From positions 110,682-174,681 of the forward strand of contig NZ_LMSC01000005.1 in NCBI RefSeq assembly GCF_001428025.1: a stretch of 64,000 bases of DNA, read 5' to 3'. The notes beneath the pieces are model-generated. The model searched no databases. It had not been told where the DNA came from and saw only the letters and a program-made list of their open reading frames with translations. Made by a program: the position numbers and the translations under genes. Below are positions 1 through 8,565 of the stretch, one piece after another. Every line of letters starts with the position of its first letter. Within the stretch, counting starts at the first letter, position 1. This DNA comes from Phycicoccus sp. Soil748 (lineage in GTDB: Bacteria > Actinomycetota > Actinomycetes > Actinomycetales > Dermatophilaceae).

Positions 1-663
1 CTCGAGCCCTCCGTCGACGACCGGCCGTTCCCCTACCTCGGCTCCCGCTCCATACCGTCGTTCTACCTGTGGATGCTCGGCCTGGTCCTGCTCGCCTCCG
101 TCGTGGCCGTCCGCACGGTCGCGGGTCCGCTGCGCACCATGCGCCCGTATGCCGACCTGTTCTTCATGGGCGGCGCCTTCCTGCTGCTGGAGACCAAGAA
201 CGTCGTCCAGTTCGCGCTGCTCTTCGGCACGACCTGGGCCGTGAACGCGGCGGTCTTCGCCGGGGTGCTGCTCAGCGTCCTCGCGGCGATCGAGGTCGCC
301 CGCCGGGTCACCATCAGGCGCCCGGTCCTGCTGTACCCGGTGCTCCTCGCGGCGCTCGCGCTCGCCTGGCTCGTTCCGCAGGACAGCCTGCTGGACCTGT
401 CCGTCGTCCCGCGCTTCCTCGCCGGCGTGACGATCGCGTTCCTGCCGATCTTCGTCGCCAACCTGCTCTTCGCCGTGCGGTTCAAGGGGTCGGGGTCGAG
501 CACGGTGGCGTTCGGCGCCAACCTGCTTGGCGCCATGGTGGGTGGCGCGCTGGAGTACCTCGCGCTCATCCTCGGCTTCAACGCCCTGCTCATCGTGGTC
601 GCCCTGCTCTACGGGCTGGCGCTGCTCACGGGGCGCCGGCACCTGGTGGCCGCCCGCGCCTGA
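1..663 (+). CDS. Spermidine-synthase-like integral membrane protein, C-terminal part
   Basis: The reading frame is open from the first base, so the N-terminus lies outside the window; about 220 residues remain. It begins with a DDRPFPYL motif, which in the large membrane-fused spermidine/spermine-synthase-like proteins follows the methyltransferase-type domain. After that come about seven hydrophobic segments, including a GGAFLLLETKNVVQFALLFG stretch typical of the C-terminal membrane half of these proteins. The full protein is probably a fused membrane/polyamine-synthase-like protein of unknown substrate. Nothing visible shows that it makes polyamines. The stop at 661-663 is followed by an 85-base gap without a gene. 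Confidence 0.7.
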   Translation, partial: LEPSVDDRPFPYLGSRSIPSFYLWMLGLVLLASVVAVRTVAGPLRTMRPYADLFFMGGAFLLLETKNVVQFALLFGTTWAVNAAVFAGVLLSVLAAIEVARRVTIRRPVLLYPVLLAALALAWLVPQDSLLDLSVVPRFLAGVTIAFLPIFVANLLFAVRFKGSGSSTVAFGANLLGAMVGGALEYLALILGFNALLIVVALLYGLALLTGRRHLVAARA

Positions 664-748
664 ACCGGGCCGGACGCCGGGCGACCAAGGGGTGCTTTCG
701 GGGTCATACCGGATGGTCGGGCAACGAGACACCACGAAGGATGGGCCG

Positions 749-1241
749 ATGAGCACCAGTGTCGCTGCACCTGCACGGACCGTGCCCCGAGCGTTTGTGG
801 TGGCCGGTCTGCTGGGCTGCGTCCACGCTGCCTTCAGCCTCTACTGGGCGGTGGGCGGCACGGCGCTCGTCTGGTCGCTGGGCAGCGACCTCGTGGCGAC
901 GTTCCGGGGGAGGGAATGGGTGCTCGCTCCGATCGGTGCACTGAAGCTCGTCGCAGCGCTGGCGCCCCTCCTCCTGGCCTCGAACGGGCTGGCCGGCCGG
1001 GCAGGTCGCGCGGTCCGCGTGCTGGCTCGGTGCGGCGGTCCTGGTCCTGTGGGGTGGTCTCAACACGGTGGTGGCCAACCTCGTGCTCGTGGGCGCGATC
1101 CACCCGTCCTCGGGCTTCGACCGCCCAGGGATGGTCGGCCACGCCTGGCTGTGGGACCCGTTGTTCCTCCTGTGGGGCGCGTCGGTCGTCCTGGGCCTCC
1201 GCGCCCGAGCAGGTGCGAGCGGCGCCCGGCGCGACCGTTAG
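749..1241 (+). pseudogene. DUF3995 family membrane protein, frameshifted
   Basis: An ATG at 749 opens a frame encoding a membrane protein (AFVVAGLLGCVHAAFSLYWA, then a second hydrophobic segment around LKLVAALAPLLLA). The matching C-terminal half (AAVLVLWGGLNTVVANLVL, then GHAWLWDPLFLLWGASVVLG, ending at TAG 1239-1241) lies in another frame. The switch falls around 1000-1030 and needs one base to be skipped. Taken together the parts look like one four-helix DUF3995 protein of about 163 residues. Either the gene is broken or the assembly carries an indel in this GC-rich stretch. Function of the family is not known to me. Confidence 0.65.
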
Positions 1242-1251
1242 GGTTTGCAGG

Positions 1252-2568
1252 GTGCTGAGGACGACGGCGGCTGTGGTCGCAGGCAAGGCCGCGCGCGCGG
1301 CGTCCCGTCTCCGCGGCGGTGGCTCCGCCCTGCCGGGGCTGGTGGCCGAGAAGGTAGACCCGGGGTTCCTCACCCACGCGCTCGCCGACGTCCGCGGCGG
1401 CATCGTGGTGGTCAGCGGCACCAACGGCAAGACGACCACCACCAAGATGCTCGTCGCCGTGCTGCGAGCCCATGGCCGCACCGTCTTCACCAACCCCACG
1501 GGCAGCAACTTCACCCGCGGCGTCATCTCCTCGATGCTCGGCGAGCTGCCGGTGAGCGGCCGCCTGGCCGCGGACCTCGCGGTGCTCGAGCTCGACGAGG
1601 CGCACGCCCTCAAGTTCGCCGCGGCCGTCAAGCCCACCCACGCGCTGCTGCTCAACGTCGCCCGCGACCAGCTCGACCGGTTCGCTGAGATCGACCACAC
1701 CGCCCAGCTCCTGGCCAGCCTCGCCGAGCAGACGACCACCGGCGTCGTGCTCAACCTCGACGACTCCTTCATCTCCCGCATCCGCGACCGCGTCGCCGAC
1801 GGCGTCCAGGTCCGCTACTTCGGTGTCGACGCCTCCATCGCCGACCGCCTGCCCGAGCTGCAGGAGCAGGACGTGCGGTTCGAGGACGACTTCGTGCCGC
1901 CGGTCGCCGGTCCCGACGACGGCCTGCTCAAGCCGAGCGATGAGCGGTCGTTCGAGGTGCTGTTCGGCGACGGCTCCGCCGGCTCTGGCACGGTCGGCCC
2001 GCTCGAGCTCCAGCAGCGCGGCCTCGCCGCGATGATCAACGCCACGGCCGCCACCGCCACGGCGCGCCTGCTCCTCGGCGACGTCTTCGACCCGGCCAGG
2101 GCCGCCGAGGCCCTGCGCGCGGTGACCCCGCCGTTCGGCCGGGGCGAGGTCGTCATGGTCGACGGCCAGCCGCTCGAGCTGGTCCTGGTGAAGAACCCGG
2201 CCGGGTTCACGGTCGCCCTGGGCACCTACGGCTCCACGCCGGTCGCGACGATGGTCGCCATCAACGACAACTACGCCGACGGCCGCGACGTCTCCTGGCT
2301 CTACGACGTGAGCTTCGAGAGCCTGCGGCAGCGCGGCGTCGCCGTGACCAGCGGCGTCCGCGGCTACGACATGGCGTTGCGCCTGCAGTACGACGACGTG
2401 CCCGTCGAGCGGGTCGAGCCCGACCTCGAGGCGGCGCTCGACGCGTTCCTTGCCGCGCACCGCGACGAGCCCAAGCGGATCTTCTGCACCTACACCGCGA
2501 TGATGGCGCTGCGCCGGGTGCTCGCCGCCCGATACGACCTGCCCGACATCGGCGAGGAGGCGTCATGA
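1252..2568 (+). CDS. murT: Lipid II isoglutaminyl synthase subunit MurT
   Basis: A 438-residue Mur-ligase-family protein starting at GTG 1252. The N-terminal half carries the ATP-binding loop GTNGKTTTTKM (about residues 58-68) and the Mur-ligase central domain; the C-terminal part matches the DUF1727 domain specific to MurT. MurT activates the alpha-carboxyl of the stem-peptide D-glutamate in lipid II so that GatD can supply ammonia, giving D-isoglutamine. The stop overlaps the gatD start (ATGA, 2565-2568), so the two subunits are translationally coupled. The frame is open upstream, but the shared-family N-terminus and the end of the preceding gene at 1241 favour this start. Confidence 0.93.
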   Translation: MLRTTAAVVAGKAARAASRLRGGGSALPGLVAEKVDPGFLTHALADVRGGIVVVSGTNGKTTTTKMLVAVLRAHGRTVFTNPTGSNFTRGVISSMLGELPVSGRLAADLAVLELDEAHALKFAAAVKPTHALLLNVARDQLDRFAEIDHTAQLLASLAEQTTTGVVLNLDDSFISRIRDRVADGVQVRYFGVDASIADRLPELQEQDVRFEDDFVPPVAGPDDGLLKPSDERSFEVLFGDGSAGSGTVGPLELQQRGLAAMINATAATATARLLLGDVFDPARAAEALRAVTPPFGRGEVVMVDGQPLELVLVKNPAGFTVALGTYGSTPVATMVAINDNYADGRDVSWLYDVSFESLRQRGVAVTSGVRGYDMALRLQYDDVPVERVEPDLEAALDAFLAAHRDEPKRIFCTYTAMMALRRVLAARYDLPDIGEEAS

Positions 2569-3431
2569 CCATCCAGCCACCAGCCCACGCGAACCCCGCG
2601 CAGTCCGAGCCCGCCCAGCACGGTGCCACGGCGGCCCACCCCCAGGACGTGTTCATCCCGGGGGAGCCGCAGGACTCCGCGGTCGTCCCCGACGCCGAGC
2701 GCGAGGGCAAGGGCGCCATCCACCTGGTGCACCTCTACCCGCGCGAGATGAGCATCTACGGCGACCTCGGCAACACCCGCGCGCTCGCCGCCCGCATCCG
2801 CCGGCACGGCTACAGCCCCGTCGTGCACCAGCACCACCCGGGCAGCGCGTTCCCCGAGACCGTGCACCTCGTGGTCGGCGGCGGCGGCCAGGACTCCGGG
2901 CAGGTGCGGGTCGAGGCCGACCTCGAGCAGATCTCCGACCGGCTGCGCGGCCTCGCCAGCGACGGGACGCCGATGCTCATGATCTGCGGGATGTACCAGC
3001 TGTTCGGCAACGCCTTCATCACCGTCGAGGGCAAGCGGCTCCCGGGCCTCGGCATCCTCGACGTCACGACCCAGGGCAACGCCAAGCGCATGATCGGCCC
3101 GGTCGTCCTCAGCACGGAGTTCGGTGACGTCGTCGGCTACGAGAACCACTCCGGCTCGACGACGCTCGGAGACGGCCAGGCGCCGTTCGGGACGGTGCGC
3201 GCCGGTTTCGGCAACAACGGCACCGACCGCACCGAGGGTGCCCGCACGGCCAACGTCATCGGCTCCTACCTGCACGGCCCTATCCTCCCGGCCAACCCGG
3301 CGCTCGCGGACGCGCTCATCGCCCTTGCCGCCGAGCGCGCCACCGGACGGCCGTTCGAGCCGGCCCCGCAGGACGACGGTTTCGCCGACGAGGCCCGCAC
3401 GCGTCAGGTGCGCCGGCTCGTCAAGCGCTGA
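2565..3431 (+). CDS. gatD: Lipid II isoglutaminyl synthase glutaminase subunit GatD
   Basis: A 288-residue class I glutamine amidotransferase of the CobB/CobQ type. The catalytic cysteine sits in MLMICGMYQLFG (about residue 145) and the catalytic histidine in SYLHGPILPANP near the C-terminus. It hydrolyses glutamine and passes ammonia to MurT, completing cytoplasmic amidation of lipid II. About 45 N-terminal residues before LVHLYPREMSIYGDLGN are low-complexity and rich in Pro, Ala and Gln, an extension absent from compact homologues. Adjacent and overlapping murT, in the standard murT-gatD order. Confidence 0.93.
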   Translation: MTIQPPAHANPAQSEPAQHGATAAHPQDVFIPGEPQDSAVVPDAEREGKGAIHLVHLYPREMSIYGDLGNTRALAARIRRHGYSPVVHQHHPGSAFPETVHLVVGGGGQDSGQVRVEADLEQISDRLRGLASDGTPMLMICGMYQLFGNAFITVEGKRLPGLGILDVTTQGNAKRMIGPVVLSTEFGDVVGYENHSGSTTLGDGQAPFGTVRAGFGNNGTDRTEGARTANVIGSYLHGPILPANPALADALIALAAERATGRPFEPAPQDDGFADEARTRQVRRLVKR

Positions 3432-3443
3432 CCACTGCCCGGT

Positions 3444-4319
3444 ATGCAGCCGCAGCAGCGCCTGACCGACCGTTCCACGCCCGTGCCCGCACGGGTCTCC
3501 CCGAAGGTCCTGGACCTGTTCGCCGTCCCGGACGACGTCCGGCCCCTGCCCGGGGGCGGGGGTGGCAGTGTCGTCGCCGGCGACCTGGTGCTGTCGCCGG
3601 GGCGTGACGCGACGACCCAGGACTGGCTGAGCCCGGTCCTGGCCCGCCTAGCGGTGGCCCTCGACCTGGAGCGGCCGGGGACCGTCCGGATCGCCATGCC
3701 GATCCCTGCCCGGGACGGCTCCTGGGTGGTCGATGGCTGGGCCGCGAGCCGGTTCGAGCCCGACACGACCGCCTGCACCGACCTCGACGTCCTCGTGGCG
3801 ACCGGCCGGGTGCTGCACGCCCGCCTGGCCGTCGCGGTGCCCGAGCGCCCTGCCGGGCTCGACGCGCGGACCGACTGCTGGGCGCAGGCCGACCGCCTCG
3901 TCCATGGTGGCGGCGCCGCACTGCGTGACGCGGTCGCGCGATACGGGTCCGACCTCGCCGACCAGTGGGTGGGCGAGCTCGAGGACGCGGACGGGGGAGG
4001 CCTGACGGGGCCCCAGCAGGCGCAGCTGGTCCACGGTGACCTCGCGGGCAACGTCCTGCTCGACGCGACGGGCACCCCGGTGGTCATCGATCTCGCGCCG
4101 TACTGGTGGCCGCCGTCGTGGGCCGAGGCGGTGTGCGTCCTCGACGCCGTCCTGTGGCACGGTGCGGACCCAGCGGTACTGGTGCAGTGGCAGGACCCGA
4201 TCAGGCGGCCGATGCTTCTGCGGGCCGCGCTGTTCCGGCTCCTCAGCGAGCCGCCGGGCAGCCCGCTGACGGCCGACCTGGCGCGGGTCGTCGACCCGAC
4301 CCGGCTACGAGCCCTCTAG
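3444..4319 (+). CDS. TIGR02569-like phosphotransferase-fold protein
   Basis: A 291-residue actinobacterial protein with a Brenner-type kinase motif, LVHGDLAGNVLL (about residues 195-206), followed by VVIDLAPYWWPPSWAEAV, as in aminoglycoside-phosphotransferase-like proteins. The family resembles TIGR02569, for which I know no established substrate. It starts 12 bases after gatD on the same strand, so it may share its transcript. A true kinase role is plausible because the catalytic Asp (HGD) and the following Asp (ID) are present, but the N-terminal nucleotide-binding loop is not obvious. Confidence 0.65.
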   Translation: MQPQQRLTDRSTPVPARVSPKVLDLFAVPDDVRPLPGGGGGSVVAGDLVLSPGRDATTQDWLSPVLARLAVALDLERPGTVRIAMPIPARDGSWVVDGWAASRFEPDTTACTDLDVLVATGRVLHARLAVAVPERPAGLDARTDCWAQADRLVHGGGAALRDAVARYGSDLADQWVGELEDADGGGLTGPQQAQLVHGDLAGNVLLDATGTPVVIDLAPYWWPPSWAEAVCVLDAVLWHGADPAVLVQWQDPIRRPMLLRAALFRLLSEPPGSPLTADLARVVDPTRLRAL

Positions 4320-4337
4320 GGCTTCTGCGGCAGGGAC

Positions 4338-4781
4338 TCAGGCGTCCGGGTCGCTGCCCCAGGCCAGCCGCAGCGCGATGAGCTCGGCCAGCGTCGCTGA
4401 CTCGCCGTCGCGGCCGCCGGCACCGACCTGCAGCGGCGGGGGCGTCGGCGCGATGGCGACGGTGCGCCACCGGCCGAACCGCTCCGGCGGCACGACGAGC
4501 ACGTAGTAGGAGCCGTCGGTCCCGATCCCGATCGACTCGTCGCGGCGCAGGTACCAGCCCCGGACACCCGTGCGGTAGCGGCCACGGCCCGACCAGGGGC
4601 GCGCCGTGAGCTCCTCGGTGGGGAAGCCGGCCTCGGTCGCGCGGGTGACGAACTCGTCGACGAGCACCTGGGCCCGCACCGACTCCCGCTCACGGCGCCG
4701 CTGGTCGGCGGCCACGTGGTAGTCGGCGGCCTCTGCGCGCTCCGCGGCTCGGCGACGGCGCTCCTCCTCGTCCTCACCCAT
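4338..4781 (-). CDS. Conserved actinobacterial hypothetical protein
   Basis: A 147-residue soluble protein with a highly charged N-terminus (Glu/Arg rich, MGEDEEERRRRAAERAEAAD) likely to be helical. A compact domain follows, containing PWSGRGRYRTGVRGWYLRRD and GSYYVLVVPPERFGRW. ATG 4781 was chosen because it overlaps the stop of the upstream membrane-protein gene by 8 bases, which gives normal operon spacing. No catalytic motif is visible and I do not recognise a function. Its co-transcription with a UPF0104 protein and a PIG-L deacetylase is the only hint. Confidence 0.6.
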   Translation of the reverse strand: MGEDEEERRRRAAERAEAADYHVAADQRRRERESVRAQVLVDEFVTRATEAGFPTEELTARPWSGRGRYRTGVRGWYLRRDESIGIGTDGSYYVLVVPPERFGRWRTVAIAPTPPPLQVGAGGRDGESATLAELIALRLAWGSDPDA

Positions 4782-5844
4782 GCGCGTGCTCCTCGACCGG
4801 TTCCTGCTTGGGGCTGAACGACCACGCGAGCCACCCGAGGGCGCCCAGCGGGATCTCCATGAGGTGGGTGTAGACGGAGAAGAGGATGGCGCCGGCGAAC
4901 GCCTCCGCCGGCCCGGCACCCCAGGCGATGAGCGCCGACGTGGTGACCGCCTCGGTCACCCCCAGCCCGCCGGGGGTGACCCCGACCGCCGTGGCCAGGC
5001 GCCCGATCGCGTATGCCGCGAAGAGCTGCCCGTAGTAGAGGTGCACGCCCGTGGCATCCATGCACACCAGGAAGAGCAGGTAGTAGACGCCGAAGAAGCC
5101 GACGAGGCCCAGGGTCATCCTGAGCCAGCCGGTCCGGACCACGTCGTTGATGCGCGCCCGGAGGTCGACGACGAGGTCCCTGACGCTCATGCTGCGGCGG
5201 CGCCACAGCCGGCCGAGCACCTTGTCGATGCCCTGGCCGATGGCCACCGCGGCCCGTTCGGAGACGAGGACCGCCACGAACGCGCCGAGGAGGAGCGCGC
5301 CGCTGAACGCACCGCCGATCGCGGCGTCCTGCAGCTTCTTCGGGACGTCGGCGTCCGCCCCGGCGAGCAGGGCGACGATCGCAACGAGGGGCAGGGCGAT
5401 GCGGGCCAGCACGTTCCACACGCCGGTGACGATGGCCGACGTGGAGATGTCGCGGCGGGAGAACCCCCACGAGCGGCAGATCGTGTAGGTCGCGGCCAGG
5501 CCGGCCGCGCCGCCACCGGGCAGCAGGTTGCCCACGGACGAACCGGCGACGTTGACGATGAGGGCCTGCCAGTGCCGCAGGCCGTGCAGCGACCCCGTGA
5601 GGGTGAACGTGTAGCAGTAGAGGCCGACCACGACACCCCCGAGCAGCACCAGGGCGGTGGCCACGGGCACGCGGTCCAGCACCTGCCAGACCTCGCCCCA
5701 GGAGACGTGGGAGACGCGGGGGAGTCCCCACACCAGCAGGACCGCCGCCAGGCCGAGGCCCAGAACTCCCTGCAGGACGGTGCGACCGCGCGAGCGTGCC
5801 GGGCGCTGGGCCGGTCCCTCGGTGGTTGCAGTCCCGGCGCTCAC
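4774..5844 (-). CDS. UPF0104/YbhN-like integral membrane protein (LPG-synthase TM region)
   Basis: A 356-residue polytopic membrane protein with about eight hydrophobic helices. It has the signature regions of the lysylphosphatidylglycerol synthase transmembrane family: SSVGNLLPGGGAAGLAATY near residue 100 and VGVTPGGLGVTEAVTTSALI near residue 300. Only the flippase-like membrane half is present; the soluble aminoacyl-transferase domain of MprF is missing, so lysyl transfer is not expected. Such stand-alone proteins often accompany glycosyltransferases. Here it is coupled to a PIG-L deacetylase (4-base overlap at 5841-5844) and lies near a GT4 enzyme, suggesting glycolipid transport or assembly (inference). 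Confidence 0.8.
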   Translation of the reverse strand: MSAGTATTEGPAQRPARSRGRTVLQGVLGLGLAAVLLVWGLPRVSHVSWGEVWQVLDRVPVATALVLLGGVVVGLYCYTFTLTGSLHGLRHWQALIVNVAGSSVGNLLPGGGAAGLAATYTICRSWGFSRRDISTSAIVTGVWNVLARIALPLVAIVALLAGADADVPKKLQDAAIGGAFSGALLLGAFVAVLVSERAAVAIGQGIDKVLGRLWRRRSMSVRDLVVDLRARINDVVRTGWLRMTLGLVGFFGVYYLLFLVCMDATGVHLYYGQLFAAYAIGRLATAVGVTPGGLGVTEAVTTSALIAWGAGPAEAFAGAILFSVYTHLMEIPLGALGWLAWSFSPKQEPVEEHAHG

Positions 5845-6662
5845 GGCAGGCCCTCGAAGATGTCGGTCGCCACCCGGTGGCCCGGGGGGCTCGCAGGGTC
5901 AATGAACCACTCGCGCCCGAAGACGAGGTCGTAGAGGGGACGGGGGATGCGCAGGAACGCCGCCAGCGTGCGGTCGGCGCCCGCCCCCGCGCTCGCCTGC
6001 GACGCGTGGGCGCGCATGGAGGCGCGCTTCGCGGCGGCATACCGGCGCACGGAGATGCGGTGGGTGATCTCGGACCGCGCGCTGAAGGCCCGGCGGAAGC
6101 TGTCGCGGTCGAACTCCGGCGGGAAGTGGTAGAACTTCGCGGCGAGGTCGAGCCCCCGGTTGATGGCGTCCCGCGGCACGGTGGCCTCGAGCACCCGGGG
6201 TGTCCCGGCGAGCTCGGCCGCCCTGGCGCCGACGACGTGCACCTTGACGTGGTCGCGGTGGCCGTAGCCCCCGTTGCGGTCGTAGGTGAGCAGCACGTCG
6301 GCCTGCTCCTCGCGCAGGATCGCTGCCAGCCGCTGGGCCGCCTCGTCGATGTCGACCCGGACGAAGCGCTCGCGCCCCGGGGGGTCGGGGTGGGCGCCGT
6401 CCACCATCCCGCTGTCGGCGTAGCCGAGCCACTCGACGCGCGCGACGCCCAGCGCCTGCGCGCTCCGGCGCAGCTCGTCCAGGCGACGGTCGCCGAGCCG
6501 GCCGTCGGCGGCGTACTCGTCCGAGGCGAGGCCGAGGTCGCCGTCGGTCGCCACGACCGTGACCACCCGGTGGCCCTCCGCTGCGGCGCGCGCCATCGTC
6601 CCCGACGTGAGGAGCGCCTCGTCGTCGGGGTGCGCGTGGAACGCCACCAGGGTGCGGGTCAT
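5841..6662 (-). CDS. PIG-L family deacetylase
   Basis: A 273-residue protein of the GlcNAc-PI de-N-acetylase (PIG-L/MshB) family. The zinc-binding motif AHPDDEALLTSGTMARA is at residues 10-26, and the later histidines of NGGYGHRDHVKVH complete the metal and catalytic set around residue 145. These enzymes remove N-acetyl groups from GlcNAc-type sugars. MshB (mycothiol) is one member, but the genomic context of a membrane protein and a GT4 enzyme suggests a glycolipid substrate instead. ATG 6662 is preferred over an adjacent GTG at 6665. The gene is divergent from the glycosyltransferase with only 35 bases between starts. Confidence 0.85.
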   Translation of the reverse strand: MTRTLVAFHAHPDDEALLTSGTMARAAAEGHRVVTVVATDGDLGLASDEYAADGRLGDRRLDELRRSAQALGVARVEWLGYADSGMVDGAHPDPPGRERFVRVDIDEAAQRLAAILREEQADVLLTYDRNGGYGHRDHVKVHVVGARAAELAGTPRVLEATVPRDAINRGLDLAAKFYHFPPEFDRDSFRRAFSARSEITHRISVRRYAAAKRASMRAHASQASAGAGADRTLAAFLRIPRPLYDLVFGREWFIDPASPPGHRVATDIFEGLP

Positions 6663-6697
6663 CACGAGCCATCCTGTCGCATGGCAGGCTCTAGCCC

Positions 6698-7825
6698 GTG
6701 AAGGTGGCGCTGCTGACGGACTGTTACCTGCCCAGGCTGGGTGGGATCGAGGTCCAGACGCACGACCTCGCGGCCCAGCTGGTCGCCCGCGGGCACGAGG
6801 TGGAGGTCTTCACGGCCACGCCCGGGGCACGCGGCGAGCGCCACGGGGTCGTCGAGCTCGTCGACGGGATCCCGGTGCACCGCATGGCGATCCGGCTCCC
6901 GTGGGAGCTCCCGGTCAACCCGTTCGCGCCGCCGGAGGTGCGCCGCCGCCTGCAGAGCGGCGGCTTCGACGTGGCGCACGTGCACATGGGCGTGGTCAGC
7001 CCGTTCGCGACCGACCTCGCGCGTGTCGCCCTCGGGCTGGGCCTGCCGACCGCCGCCACCTGGCACTGCCTGATGGAGCGCTCGCGACCGCTGTTCCGGG
7101 CGCTGGGGCACGCCCGGCAGTGGGGCGGGCGTGGGGCCGCGCTCTCGGCCGTGTCGGGCGTCGCCGCGGCCTCGGTCCAGGCGGTGGTGGGGGAGGGCGG
7201 CGAGGTCCGTGTCCTCCCCAACGGCATCGACGTGGGTCTCTGGGCGCCACCCTCGACGCCGGTGCGCGACCCGGGCGCCCCCGTGGAGGTCGTGGCGTCC
7301 ATGCGCCTGGCCGCGCGCAAGCGCCCGATGGCCGCGCTCGAGGTGGCCGAGGCTGCCCGACGGCTCCTGCCCGCCGACCGGGCCATGCGGCTGACGCTCT
7401 TCGGCGAGGGGCCGGAGCGGGGGCGGCTCGAGCGGTTCGTCGCCGCCCACCAGATGGGTGACTGGGTGCGGCTGCCCGGCCGCGTCGACCGGGACGAGCT
7501 GCGCAGGAGCTACTGGCGCGGCGACGTCTACCTCACGCCGGCCCGGCTCGAGGCGTTCGGCATCGCGGCACTCGAGGCCCGCACGGCCGGTCTGCCCGTG
7601 GTCGCCCGCGCCGACACCGGGGTGGGCGACTTCGTCACCGACGGCGAGGACGGCCTGCTCGGCTCCGACGACCACGCGATGGTCCGCGCCCTGGTCGACC
7701 TCGTGTGCGACGACGCGGTCCGCACGCGCATCGCCACCCACAACCGGGAGGTGCCGCCGGCGCAGGCGTGGCCCGCCGTCGTCGACCTCGCCGAGTCCGA
7801 GTACCGCCGGGCGGGTGCGTCGTGA
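6698..7825 (+). CDS. GT4 family glycosyltransferase
   Basis: A 375-residue retaining GT-B glycosyltransferase. The N-terminal acceptor domain begins KVALLTDCYLPRLGGIEVQT, a typical GT4 opening. The C-terminal donor-binding domain includes VRVLPNGIDVGLWAPP, LFGEGPERGRLERFV, and an EAFGIAALEARTAGLPVVA segment carrying the EX7E-type motif. A nucleotide sugar donor is expected; the acceptor is unknown, possibly a lipid or inositol. It starts at a GTG, shares a short intergenic region with the divergent PIG-L gene, and overlaps the following NUDIX gene by 4 bases. Confidence 0.85.
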   Translation: MKVALLTDCYLPRLGGIEVQTHDLAAQLVARGHEVEVFTATPGARGERHGVVELVDGIPVHRMAIRLPWELPVNPFAPPEVRRRLQSGGFDVAHVHMGVVSPFATDLARVALGLGLPTAATWHCLMERSRPLFRALGHARQWGGRGAALSAVSGVAAASVQAVVGEGGEVRVLPNGIDVGLWAPPSTPVRDPGAPVEVVASMRLAARKRPMAALEVAEAARRLLPADRAMRLTLFGEGPERGRLERFVAAHQMGDWVRLPGRVDRDELRRSYWRGDVYLTPARLEAFGIAALEARTAGLPVVARADTGVGDFVTDGEDGLLGSDDHAMVRALVDLVCDDAVRTRIATHNREVPPAQAWPAVVDLAESEYRRAGAS

Positions 7826-8526
7826 CCCCCGTCCCCGCGACCTCCCTGCAGGTGCGCGGCCGCGGGCACGACGGCCGGGAGGTGGTCGCGTTCGTCCTCG
7901 AGCACGGCGCCGACCCGGTCCGCGAGCTGGGCCGTCGCGGGTGGGGCGGCGCGCGCCTGCTGGACGCGCTGCGCCACGGCGACGGCTCGCTCACGCTCGA
8001 CTACGCCGTCCAACCGGTCGAGCCCGTCGAGGTGCCCTCCGCGCAGGTGCCCACGGACCCCGGCCTGGTGCTGGAGCCCGGGGAGGTGCCGGAGGTGCAC
8101 CAGCGCACCGCGGCCTACGGCGTCGTCACCAGCGAGCGCGGCGTCCTGCTCACCGAGCTCTCCGCTCTGACGTCGGCGCCCGGGCGGTGGACCCTGCCCG
8201 GCGGCGGCCTCGACCCCGGCGAGGAGCCGGTCGCGGCGCTGCACCGGGAGGTCTGGGAGGAGAGCGGCCACCAGGTCCAGGGCGTGCGCCTGCTCGAGGC
8301 GCACACCTCCCACTGGGTGGGCCGGGCGCCGAGCGGCCGGCTCGAGGACTTCCACGCCGTGCGCATCGTGTATGCCGCGTGGTGCCCACAGCCCACCGAC
8401 CCCGTCGTCCACGACATCGGTGGCTCGACGGAGTCGGTGCGCTGGGTGCGGGTCGAGGAGCTGGGCCGCTACCACCTCGGCCGGTCGTTCGGCCCCCACA
8501 TGTCGCGGTGGCTCGGCCGCTCCTGA
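7822..8526 (+). CDS. NUDIX hydrolase
   Basis: A 234-residue protein starting at GTG 7822, which overlaps the glycosyltransferase stop (GTGA). The C-terminal half is a NUDIX domain with a complete Nudix box, GGGLDPGEEPVAALHREVWE followed by ESGH, at about residues 132-155. The N-terminal 85 residues precede the NUDIX fold and are not recognised. The substrate cannot be predicted. Coupling to the GT4 gene suggests a nucleotide-sugar or related diphosphate, but this is inference. Confidence 0.85.
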   Translation: MTPVPATSLQVRGRGHDGREVVAFVLEHGADPVRELGRRGWGGARLLDALRHGDGSLTLDYAVQPVEPVEVPSAQVPTDPGLVLEPGEVPEVHQRTAAYGVVTSERGVLLTELSALTSAPGRWTLPGGGLDPGEEPVAALHREVWEESGHQVQGVRLLEAHTSHWVGRAPSGRLEDFHAVRIVYAAWCPQPTDPVVHDIGGSTESVRWVRVEELGRYHLGRSFGPHMSRWLGRS

Positions 8527-8565
8527 GGCCCTGAGGCCCTGTGGCTGTGACGCTCGGCCCCGCGG

